Of a stretch of 32,373 nt of DNA, positions 1-6,412 are shown one piece after another. The notes beneath the pieces were generated by a model that made no database searches, was not told where the DNA came from, and saw only the letters and a list, made by a program, of their open reading frames with translations. Every line of letters begins with the position of its first letter. The first letter of the stretch is position 1. The translations under genes were made by a program, and so were the position numbers. The DNA is from an uncultured Cryomorphaceae bacterium (GTDB lineage: Bacteria > Bacteroidota > Bacteroidia > Flavobacteriales_D > Parvicellaceae), in NCBI GenBank assembly GCA_947311505.1, contig CAMZLL010000196.1, positions 1 through 32,373 on the forward strand, in the 5' to 3' direction.

Positions 1-119
1 GGTATAGTCTTAAATCATTTTCAGACAATTTATCATTCCAATAAAGTGCTGTCACTAACATATGATAAACTTTGTATTAAAACCAAGGTTAAATTATTTA
101 GTTAATGTTATTTCGAAAA

Positions 120-171
120 CTTGTGCATTAATAAAAGAGGAGAATAATAATAATAATAATAATAATTTCAT
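120..171 (-). CDS. Secreted protein, 5' end only (signal peptide)
   Basis: On the minus strand an ATG at 171 begins MKLLLLLLLFSSFINAQ, a convincing signal peptide: Lys, a seven-leucine core, then a polar stretch ending in Asn-Ala-Gln, as is common before the cleavage site in Flavobacteriia. The frame is truncated at base 120, where the fold-back copy starts; the residues that follow in the raw sequence (VFEITLTK, then a stop) come from the artefact. The seven leucines are seven identical TTA codons. The frame stays open upstream of 171, but that part is lysine/aromatic-rich and partly in the repeat arm, so 171 is preferred. The gene lies downstream of the thiolase on the same strand. The mature protein cannot be identified. 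Confidence 0.6.
143..166. repeat. Trinucleotide microsatellite (AAT)8
   Basis: Eight perfect AAT units. On the minus strand they read as seven TTA leucine codons forming the hydrophobic core of the signal peptide that starts at 171. Loss or gain of a unit keeps the reading frame and would change only the length of the core. Confidence 0.9.
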
Positions 172-412
172 TTTTTTCTTGATTTTTATATTAGAGTTGT
201 TGTGAAATAGAGTTGTTTTTCCTAAGTACTCGAGAGCAAGCGAATTAACAAAAAAAAATGTAATTGCTTGAAAATAATAAAGATATGTTTTATGCTTTTT
301 TTTTCGAAATAACATTAACTAAATAATTTAACCTTGGTTTTAATACAAAGTTTATCATATGTTAGTGACAGCACTTTATTGGAATGATAAATTGTCTGAA
401 AATGATTTAAGA

Positions 413-1588
413 CTATACCAATTCCACAATCATAGCAGAAGCACCGCCACCACCGTTGCAAATTCCAGCACCTCCACGTTTGCCTCCGTTTTGCTTGAGT
501 ACATTTAGTAAAGTTACAATGATACGAGAGCCACTATTTCCTAAAGGGTGTCCTAATGAAACAGCTCCTCCGTTGACATCTACTTTGCTAGCATCCAATC
601 CTAATTTTTGAGTATTTACAATTCCTACTACAGAAAATGCTTCGTTTAATTCCCAAAAATCAATATCTCCAACTCCTAAATTAGCTTTCTTCAAAGCTTT
701 GTTGATTGCGGGAGTTGGTGCAGTAGTAAACCATTCGGGGTCCTGAGCAGCATCTGCGTACCCAACAATTTTAGCAATGGGTTTCAAACCTAACTCTTCC
801 ATTTTTTCTTTAGAAACTAAAATCAAAGCAGAAGCTCCATCATTGAGGGTAGATGCGTTTGCTGCCGTTACAGTCCCGTCTTTTTTGAATACGGTTCTTA
901 GATTTGGAATTTTGTCTAATTTTACATTACTAAATTCTTCATCTTTATCTACTACGATAGCGTCTCCTCTTCGTTGAGGTACTTCTACAGGTACGATTTC
1001 ATCGTTGAATTTACCTGCTTCCCAAGCTGCAGCTGATTTTTTGTAAGAATCTATCGCAAAGTTATCTTGGTCTGCTCTTGTTATTTTATATTCTTCAGCA
1101 CATTTCTCTGCGCAAACTCCCATATGTACTTGATTGTAAACATCTGTAAGCCCATCGTTGACCATTCCGTCTATCATGGTCACATTCCCAAGTTTTACAG
1201 CGTTTCTAGCCACCATATAATGCGGTACTGAAGACATGTTTTCCATCCCTCCTGCTATTACAATGTCTGCATCACCACATTGAATTGATTGTGCTGCCAA
1301 ACTTAATGCTTTCATTCCTGAGGCGCATACTTTGTTAACGGTAGTACATGGAACATGATCTGAAAGACCTGCAAATATTGCTGCTTGTCTTGCTGGCGCT
1401 TGACCAAGATTGGCTTGTAATACATTTCCCATAAAAACTTCATCCACCAATTTGGGGTCCAGGTTGATTTTTCCTAAAGCTCCTTTTATAGCTGCTGCTC
1501 CTAACTTAGGCGCAGGAACTTTTGATAAACTTCCTCCAAAACTTCCAATTGGAGTTCTTACTGCTGATACAATATATACTTCTTTCAT
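413..1588 (-). CDS. Acetyl-CoA C-acetyltransferase (thiolase)
   Basis: This 391-residue protein has the usual length of a biosynthetic-type thiolase that condenses two acetyl-CoA molecules to acetoacetyl-CoA, or runs the reverse cleavage at the end of fatty-acid breakdown. The catalytic set is complete: nucleophile Cys88 in KVCASGMKA, the NEAF loop near residue 314, His347 in GHPLGNSG and Cys377 in CNGGGGASA. The protein is cytoplasmic. The start at 1588 follows a good promoter (TTG, 20 bases, TACGTTTG) by about 30 bases, and that promoter contains a perfect palindrome that may be an operator. No beta-oxidation partners lie nearby, so direction and substrate range (atoB/phaA/thlA type or a broader degradative enzyme) cannot be settled from context. 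The stop (413-415) lies in the inner arm of the left fold-back but the frame is intact. Confidence 0.95.
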   Translation of the reverse strand: MKEVYIVSAVRTPIGSFGGSLSKVPAPKLGAAAIKGALGKINLDPKLVDEVFMGNVLQANLGQAPARQAAIFAGLSDHVPCTTVNKVCASGMKALSLAAQSIQCGDADIVIAGGMENMSSVPHYMVARNAVKLGNVTMIDGMVNDGLTDVYNQVHMGVCAEKCAEEYKITRADQDNFAIDSYKKSAAAWEAGKFNDEIVPVEVPQRRGDAIVVDKDEEFSNVKLDKIPNLRTVFKKDGTVTAANASTLNDGASALILVSKEKMEELGLKPIAKIVGYADAAQDPEWFTTAPTPAINKALKKANLGVGDIDFWELNEAFSVVGIVNTQKLGLDASKVDVNGGAVSLGHPLGNSGSRIIVTLLNVLKQNGGKRGGAGICNGGGGASAMIVELV

Positions 1589-1619
1589 GTGTTGATATTT
1601 TCTGTGTTTAATAGTGTAG

Positions 1620-1650
1620 CAAACGTACTGATAATTTGGCTAATTATCAA
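1620..1650 (-). promoter_or_regulatory. Thiolase promoter (TTG-N20-TACGTTTG)
   Basis: On the minus strand TTG (1650-1648) is followed after 20 bases by TACGTTTG (1627-1620). This fits the Bacteroidota sigma-ABfr pattern of TTG, 17-23 bases and TAnnTTTG. The predicted transcription start is near 1613, giving a leader of about 25 bases before the thiolase ATG. Confidence 0.7.
1629..1649. promoter_or_regulatory. Candidate operator palindrome in thiolase promoter
   Basis: TGATAATT (1629-1636) and AATTATCA (1642-1649) form a perfect 8-bp inverted repeat around a 5-base centre. It fills the spacer between the -33 and -7 elements, where a bound dimeric repressor would block RNA polymerase. The size and symmetry suit a TetR- or MarR-type dimer site. 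No regulator gene is adjacent, so the binding protein is unknown. AT-rich palindromes can also arise by chance. Confidence 0.45.
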
Positions 1651-1798
1651 GTTTTTGAAAGGATAATTGTTTAAAGCTTTTAGAAGTGGTATATTGTTGC
1701 CTTTATATATAGACTGAATTATTCACACATTTTCGAGTATAAAACCAAGCTACCTGATATAGGGCACCTATAATAGAAATCGTAAATCAATAATTAAC

Positions 1799-1885
1799 TG
1801 CGTGAGGGATAGAAACGGCATCCTCCGAAAGCTTTTATGAGCTTTCGGAGATATAGTGAATAGCCCGACCCGTAGGGACACGCCC
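1799..1885 (+). ncRNA. Structured intergenic RNA candidate (flavobacterial type)
   Basis: This GC-richer island in an AT-rich gap folds into a compact structure. An outer stem pairs GCGTG (1800-1804) with CACGC (1879-1883), and GGG (1806-1808) can pair with CCC (1864-1866). A perfect 11-bp hairpin forms from 1823-1833 and 1840-1850, and a small CCC-GTA-GGG hairpin sits at 1869-1877. The words GTGAGGGATAG and AGCCCGACCC resemble a dispersed conserved RNA motif I recall from flavobacterial intergenic regions, possibly Rfam Flavo-1, but this was not checked. Function is unknown. No rho-independent terminator follows directly, so it could be an independent RNA or a leader of the downstream lipoprotein gene. 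Confidence 0.6.
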
Positions 1886-1954
1886 AAATTAGACGCTTAT
1901 TATCTGTTTTTTACCTTTTAAATAAAAAAAAGTAAACTTCTAATCTTAAATTTT

Positions 1955-1962
1955 TATATTTG
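1955..1962 (+). promoter_or_regulatory. -7 promoter element TATATTTG
   Basis: TATATTTG matches TAnnTTTG and lies 23 bases before the lipoprotein ATG at 1986. No clear TTG is found at the expected upstream distance. Confidence 0.5.
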
Positions 1963-1985
1963 TTGCTTAAACTTACATTACATTT

Positions 1986-3593
1986 ATGAAAACAACTTGG
2001 ATACGTTCATCTTTCAAATTACTATCTTTATCTTTTGCTCTTGCCCTTACATCGTGTGGCGAGGAAGTTGCGGATGCTAAAGTCCTTAAGCACAGTCCCG
2101 AATTTAATATGATTAGCGGTATAGATAATCTGGCGATTGTCTATACGGTAGATATAGTCAACATTATAGAAAAAACGGCCTTTGATAAAAATGCAGACAT
2201 GCCTGCTATAGTGAAAATGGGTTGGGCTACGCAGGTACAACCAAAATTAAAACCAGAAAACTCAGGAGTGATTTTAGCAGGAAACAATCCTATAGCCATG
2301 TCTATGGGAGAAGATGGAGAACCTGCATATATTATGACAACTTTAAAGGTAGTGGATGCTAGCAAAGTGGGAAGTATGCTAGATGAATTGGGGGTGCTTA
2401 ATGCAAATATAAAAAGTACTGGTTCTGGTGATGATATTTTATATACGGTAGAAGATGATGAAGTCGCTTTGGTGTGGGATTCTGAAAATTTAGTAGGAGT
2501 ATATAGTACAAAGGAGTCTTCAATGAAGATAGCAAAAGAACTACTAGATATTAGATACGTAGATGGTGCCGATAACGAAGGGCTAGAAGGTTATTTGAAT
2601 CAAGAGGACGATTGGAATGTGTATTATGATTTTAAAACTTTGCAAAAATTCACAAGTCATAAAAACTATACCGGTGGAGAGCTTTCAGAAGAAATGCTAG
2701 CAAAAATGGAGGGAGCTTACACGATAACTAAAGGAAATTTTGAAGCAGGAGAAATCAAGTTTGAAGTGGATGTACATGCGCCTCAAATGATTGAATCTGA
2801 ATATAATGTTTTGTCTCAAAAAACTATATCTGAAGAGTTTTTAAACTATTTAACACCTGATAAATTGCTTTCTTTTGGAACACTTTCATTAAACATGGAC
2901 AATCTATTTACAGTTATAGAAATGAGTAGCCAAGAAGAATATACAGATGAAAATGTAAAAAGAGAAACAGGCCTAAGTAAAAAAGAAATTGAATCGATAT
3001 TCTCAGGAGAATTTGCTTTTTCATTGATAGATGTTATTCAAGAAAAGGTGGTAATCAATGCTTCTGATGACGACTTTTTTGAAGAAGAGTTTACATATCA
3101 AACGGAGAAACCATCTGTTGTAGTGACGCTAGGCTTGAACGACAGTACAATGCTGGGAGCGCTTCTGAGAAGTAATGAAGATAAATTTGAGTATCATAAT
3201 GGATATTATAAATTAGATGATGAGGCTTTTTTAGTGTTGACAGAGAATAAAGCAATCATTACGATAGATACTACAATGGCTGCGTTTTTTAAATCTGGAG
3301 ATCGTTTCGCTTTATATAAAATAAAGAATGGAAAACAAATCAAGACACCAATGTATGGCTTTGTTAATACTGATGTGGATAATTATCCTGAAGGTGTTTT
3401 AAAATTAATTAATGATTCTGGAGTAGAAGCACAAAAGATCAAAGATTTTATCCGATTATTTGACGATGTTTCTTTCGAAGGAGATTTTGTGCATTCAGAA
3501 TTTGTAGTGAAAATGAAAAACAAACAAGACAATGCCTTAAAGGTAATAATGGACTTTTTAGTTAATGAATTCAAAGATGAACCTTTCTTTTAA
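1986..3593 (+). CDS. Large lipoprotein, DUF4836-like
   Basis: A 535-residue protein with a lipoprotein signal peptide: positive N-terminus, hydrophobic stretch and lipobox LTSC with Cys24, so it should be lipidated and membrane-attached outside the cytoplasm. The body is acidic, mixed alpha/beta and has no transmembrane segment. Its length and the opening after the Cys (an SGIDNLAIVY-type segment, then a long N-terminal domain) resemble DUF4836 lipoproteins of Bacteroidota, whose function is unknown; this family call is by resemblance only. An acidic patch near residues 360-368 (ASDDDFFEEE) is notable. The gene has its own promoter element and its own terminator, so it is probably monocistronic. 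Confidence 0.75.
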   Translation: MKTTWIRSSFKLLSLSFALALTSCGEEVADAKVLKHSPEFNMISGIDNLAIVYTVDIVNIIEKTAFDKNADMPAIVKMGWATQVQPKLKPENSGVILAGNNPIAMSMGEDGEPAYIMTTLKVVDASKVGSMLDELGVLNANIKSTGSGDDILYTVEDDEVALVWDSENLVGVYSTKESSMKIAKELLDIRYVDGADNEGLEGYLNQEDDWNVYYDFKTLQKFTSHKNYTGGELSEEMLAKMEGAYTITKGNFEAGEIKFEVDVHAPQMIESEYNVLSQKTISEEFLNYLTPDKLLSFGTLSLNMDNLFTVIEMSSQEEYTDENVKRETGLSKKEIESIFSGEFAFSLIDVIQEKVVINASDDDFFEEEFTYQTEKPSVVVTLGLNDSTMLGALLRSNEDKFEYHNGYYKLDDEAFLVLTENKAIITIDTTMAAFFKSGDRFALYKIKNGKQIKTPMYGFVNTDVDNYPEGVLKLINDSGVEAQKIKDFIRLFDDVSFEGDFVHSEFVVKMKNKQDNALKVIMDFLVNEFKDEPFF

Positions 3594-3615
3594 AAATTAG
3601 ACAACCATTAATAAG

Positions 3616-3647
3616 AAGCCTTCTATTTTGTATAGAAGGCTTTTTTT
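3616..3647 (+). terminator. Rho-independent terminator after lipoprotein gene
   Basis: A perfect 11-bp stem (3616-3626 with 3632-3642), a 5-base loop and a run of Ts to 3647. It lies 23 bases after the stop codon. Confidence 0.9.
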
Positions 3648-3673
3648 ATGAAAAAAAATCATTCTTTATTTGA

Positions 3674-3700
3674 TTGATTATAAGTAATTAACTATCTTCG
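3674..3700 (+). promoter_or_regulatory. Promoter of the pspA operon
   Basis: TTG (3674-3676), 16 bases, then TATCTTCG (3693-3700), a one-base variant of TAnnTTTG. It lies 28 bases before the pspA ATG and directly after the preceding terminator. Confidence 0.5.
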
Positions 3701-3728
3701 AACACACAAAAATAAAAACAGTAAAACA

Positions 3729-4391
3729 ATGGGATTTTTTAAACGAATTACAGACATTTTCAGGTCAAATGTAAATGATGCATTAGACTCAGCAGAGAAC
3801 CCTGAAAAGATGATTAAACTAATGGTGGTAGATATGAAAGAGTCTATTACTAAATCAACAGCAGCTTTAGCAAAGGCAATGGCGCATACCAAACAAATGG
3901 AAAAGAAAAAGAATTTCCATAAAGCACAATCTGAAGCTTGGCAACAAAAAGCAATGTCTGCGTTGAAAGCCGGAAATGAAGGATTGGCAAAAAAAGCGTT
4001 GAGCAAAAAGAATGTAGAAGATCAAAACTTCTCTTCTTATAACAACATGTTTGAACAAGCCGATGCTACTACTACAAAACTGAAGGGGCAATTGGCTAAA
4101 TTAAAACAAAAGTATGACGAAGCTAAGGCTAAAGAGTCTATGCTCATCGCAAGAAGTAAAAACGCAGAAGCACAATCTGATATTGCTAAAAATATAGGCG
4201 GATTCAACGAAAATGCATTTGCTAATTTTGACAAGTTTGAAGAGAAAATATTAGAAAAAGAAGCGGAAGCAGAAGCTTTTACTGAATTAGCTGGTGAAGA
4301 TATTTCATTAGATGATGAATTTGATGCTTTGGAAACAGATACTGCTGTAGATGCTGAATTAGCGAAACTTAAAGAAATGATGAACCAATAA
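3729..4391 (+). CDS. pspA: PspA/IM30 family membrane-stress protein
   Basis: A 220-residue PspA/IM30 protein. The family consists of ESCRT-III-like coiled-coil proteins that assemble on the inner face of the cytoplasmic membrane and help it withstand damage. The N-terminus (MGFFKRITDIFRSNVND) is the amphipathic membrane-binding helix, followed by the typical NPEKMIKLMV segment. Most of residues 25-180 is a charged, Ala/Lys/Glu-rich coiled coil. The C-terminus ends in an acidic tail. This is the first gene of a three-gene unit with promoter and terminator. No pspF, pspB or pspC is present, so control must differ from the enterobacterial system. The symbol is assigned at family level. Confidence 0.92.
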   Translation: MGFFKRITDIFRSNVNDALDSAENPEKMIKLMVVDMKESITKSTAALAKAMAHTKQMEKKKNFHKAQSEAWQQKAMSALKAGNEGLAKKALSKKNVEDQNFSSYNNMFEQADATTTKLKGQLAKLKQKYDEAKAKESMLIARSKNAEAQSDIAKNIGGFNENAFANFDKFEEKILEKEAEAEAFTELAGEDISLDDEFDALETDTAVDAELAKLKEMMNQ

Positions 4392-4461
4392 TAGTATAAG
4401 GTCTCGTCAATTATAAATTAACTAATAATCAGGTTTTTGATCTGAATAAAAAAATAGTAAA

Positions 4462-4905
4462 ATGCCAAAATTTAATGTATTAAATACTGGAGATAATCAA
4501 GCTTTGATAAACGAAACCTATGCAAAGATTGATGGATTTGTAGAAGAGTTATTTCACGAAGATGAAGTAATTAAAATAGATGACATGTACTCGTTTTCTT
4601 TCGGTACAGTAACCATAAACATGTTGGTGCGCCCTTGGCACAGTGAAGATGTTTTAGTCGATGTGTTTTCATATCTAGCTGAGGATGTGGATTTATCCAA
4701 AGAACAATTAGATGAGTTATTGCGTTTGAATGCAACCATACCTTTTGGAAGTTTCGGACTTTCTTTAGAAAATTCTATTAAATTTCAATATACACTAGCT
4801 GGTAAAAACATTGATCTTAATGAGTTTTCTGCCGCAGTTCAAAACATAGCAGCCATAGCCGATCAATATGATGAGCAGTTTGAAATTATAGCTCAGAAAG
4901 CATAA
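4462..4905 (+). CDS. DUF2170-like (YjfI-type) protein
   Basis: A soluble acidic protein of 147 residues without signal peptide or membrane segment. Features include a central strand segment (MYSFSFGTVTINMLVRPW, about residues 43-60), a FGSFGLSLEN turn near 99-108 and a C-terminal helix with AAVQNIAAIADQ. Size, layout and position directly after pspA fit DUF2170, the family of E. coli YjfI, which also neighbours a PspA paralogue. The fold may be that of small secretion-chaperone-like proteins. It lies 70 bases after pspA and 13 bases before the next gene, so the three are probably co-transcribed. A role as partner or adaptor of PspA is inferred from context only. Confidence 0.6.
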   Translation: MPKFNVLNTGDNQALINETYAKIDGFVEELFHEDEVIKIDDMYSFSFGTVTINMLVRPWHSEDVLVDVFSYLAEDVDLSKEQLDELLRLNATIPFGSFGLSLENSIKFQYTLAGKNIDLNEFSAAVQNIAAIADQYDEQFEIIAQKA

Positions 4906-4918
4906 GAAAAGTTATAGG

Positions 4919-5707
4919 ATGTTGGTATTCGGAATCATACTTATAGCTATCGCAATCTTTCTGTATTTTAGAAAAAAGAAACTGGAAGATAAATTATTAA
5001 ACATTAAATACTTTGATAAGGTAGATATTAAGTCTGCTGTTGAAAATTGTATTTCTGTTTCTACGGAACTGGGTTCTGGGTATTATTCTCAGATGGTCAA
5101 AGTAGTAGCTGTAGCCAAAATGGATGAACCCATCCTTGGGGAGTTTAGTAATAAGGAGTGTGTGTATTATGAGGTATCTGCCGAACATCGATTTGAAAGA
5201 AAGCAAGAAACAAGAGATCAAAACGGTAGAGTAAGAACCAACTGGGTGGCCGGAACGAGTTCAATAGGAACGGCTAGAGTTGGAGGAGAGTTTTGGTTGG
5301 TTGACAAAAGTGGAGAAAAATTAGATATCGATATTGAAGGAGCCGATATGACGCTCGTAGATGCTGTAAGTGATTTTAAATCTACTAGACGATCAGTTGA
5401 TTTTTCATTTGGGTCTTATAATCCAGAGTCCTCTCGAAATGTTAGATCAAAAGGCTATAGCATTACTGAAAGTAATATTCCCGTAGGCAAACAACTGTTT
5501 GTTATAGGAGAATTACACGATAGAGATGGAGCGCCTAAGATTTCAAAGCCACAAGATGACGAAGCGGATAATCCTTTCATTGTATCTACAGTCTCAGAAG
5601 ATAAAGTAATAGGCAAGATAGAAGGTAAAGCTAAAATGATGATATTCGGTGCTATTGCTTGTTTAATTGGTGGTTTAATTCTAATCGGAATGGAGCTTTT
5701 TAAGTAA
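4919..5707 (+). CDS. GIDE/BAM-like double-anchored membrane protein
   Basis: A 262-residue protein with a transmembrane helix at each end: residues 1-17 (followed by RKKK) and about 240-259. Between them lies a beta-rich domain with the pattern of the GIDE/BAM region of MUL1/MULAN-type proteins: a conserved CVYYEVSAEH segment (81-90), a short linker with Trp109, GGEFWLVDKSGEKLDI (122-137) and a late GKQLFVIGELHD strand (190-201). The RING finger found in the eukaryotic relatives is absent. With both ends membrane-anchored, the domain should sit against the membrane. As last gene of the pspA unit it is a plausible membrane partner or recruitment factor for PspA, which is inference from synteny. 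The family call is by motif resemblance. Confidence 0.65.
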   Translation: MLVFGIILIAIAIFLYFRKKKLEDKLLNIKYFDKVDIKSAVENCISVSTELGSGYYSQMVKVVAVAKMDEPILGEFSNKECVYYEVSAEHRFERKQETRDQNGRVRTNWVAGTSSIGTARVGGEFWLVDKSGEKLDIDIEGADMTLVDAVSDFKSTRRSVDFSFGSYNPESSRNVRSKGYSITESNIPVGKQLFVIGELHDRDGAPKISKPQDDEADNPFIVSTVSEDKVIGKIEGKAKMMIFGAIACLIGGLILIGMELFK

Positions 5708-5724
5708 ATTTTATTAAAAACAAT

Positions 5725-5758
5725 AAAAAAGGGAAGTCAATAAGACTTCCCTTTTTTT
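5725..5758 (+). terminator. Terminator of the pspA operon
   Basis: An 8-bp core stem GGGAAGTC/GACTTCCC (5731-5738 with 5744-5751), loop of 5, flanked by six As and seven Ts that extend the stem. It ends the three-gene unit. Confidence 0.9.
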
Positions 5759-5776
5759 ATTTGTCTTAAATACTAA

Positions 5777-5805
5777 TTGAAACTAAAAGCATTTCCTTAT
5801 ATTTG
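5777..5805 (+). promoter_or_regulatory. Promoter of efp (TTG-N18-TATATTTG)
   Basis: TTG (5777-5779), 18 bases, then TATATTTG (5798-5805), a full match to the Bacteroidota consensus. The predicted transcription start near 5812 lies downstream of an upstream in-frame ATG at 5803, so that ATG cannot be the start codon. Confidence 0.8.
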
Positions 5806-5829
5806 TGGCTTATACATATAAAAATAAGA

Positions 5830-6396
5830 ATGGCGAATACATCAGATATAAAAAAAGGAGTATGTCTTAATCAAGACGGAAAATTAGTGCAGGTAATAGA
5901 GTTTCAACACGTAAAACCTGGAAAAGGACCTGCCTTTGTGCGTACTAAGTTAAAAAACATTGAAACAGGTAGAGTCGTAGAAAAAACATTTTCTGCGGGG
6001 CATAAAATTGATATCATAAGAATAGAAAATAGAGAATATCAATTTTTATATAAAGATGGAGAGCAGTATGTATTTATGAATACTTCAAATTATGAGCAAG
6101 TAAATATTAGCCCTAATTTGATTGATAAAAAGGAATTTCTAAAAGAAGAAGTTATCGTAACTATTATATTTCACGCAGAAGAGGAGCAGCCTTTGGTTGT
6201 CGAATTGCCGCAGTTTATAAATACAGAAGTTACCTATACCGAACCTGGAATAAAAGGAGACACAGCGACCAATACAATGAAACCCGCAACCATTGATACG
6301 GGAGCAGAAATTAGAGTTCCATTATTTATAGGGATTGGCGATAAAATAAAAGTGGATACAATCAAAGGACAATACTCAGAACGAATTAAAGATTAA
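5830..6396 (+). CDS. efp: Translation elongation factor P
   Basis: EF-P binds ribosomes stalled on proline runs and promotes peptide-bond formation. This is a 188-residue protein of normal length with the three-domain layout: an N-terminal KOW-like domain (about 1-64), then two OB domains. The exposed loop is PGKGPAF with Lys32 at the tip, corresponding to E. coli Lys34, the site of modification; no modification enzyme is encoded nearby. The C-terminal part has the usual IDTGAEIRVPLFIGIGDKIK pattern. The start is placed at 5830 because the alternative ATG at 5803 lies within the promoter -7 element and would add nine non-family residues. It is followed 16 bases later by a VOC gene on the same strand. 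Confidence 0.97.
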   Translation: MANTSDIKKGVCLNQDGKLVQVIEFQHVKPGKGPAFVRTKLKNIETGRVVEKTFSAGHKIDIIRIENREYQFLYKDGEQYVFMNTSNYEQVNISPNLIDKKEFLKEEVIVTIIFHAEEEQPLVVELPQFINTEVTYTEPGIKGDTATNTMKPATIDTGAEIRVPLFIGIGDKIKVDTIKGQYSERIKD

Positions 6397-6412
6397 ATTA
6401 CAATTATCATCT

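Larger units (their letters stand above)
1..419. repeat. Left-end fold-back inverted repeat (119-bp arms)
   Basis: Bases 1-119 are the exact reverse complement of 301-419, with a 181-base loop at 120-300. The inner arm runs into the last codons of the thiolase gene, and the loop holds the start of a secreted-protein gene that is cut exactly where the outer arm begins. A perfect long repeat ending at the sequence end, together with a gene cut at the junction, is what a fold-back amplification or assembly chimera looks like. Bases 1-119 should therefore be treated as a duplicate copy and not as flanking chromosome. Confidence 0.95.

Noticed and set aside
192-216. Two direct copies of TAGAGTTGT, 16 bases apart, in the left loop
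   Set aside because: Only two short copies in AT-rich DNA with no neighbouring structure; likely chance.
94-315. A 73-codon minus-strand open frame spanning the left fold-back
   Set aside because: It runs from one repeat arm through the loop into the other arm, so its ends are artefact sequence. Only the signal-peptide part from 171 to 120 is kept.
1-419. Hairpin telomere of a linear replicon
   Set aside because: The repeat lies at the end of a chromosomal-type gene set and cuts a coding gene. A telomere would normally be non-coding, and the same structure at the other end lies wholly within a conserved peptidase gene.
5803-5829. Upstream ATG adding nine residues (MWLIHIKIR) to EF-P
   Set aside because: The ATG is inside the -7 promoter element and upstream of the predicted transcription start, and EF-P proteins start at MAxTSDIxxG.
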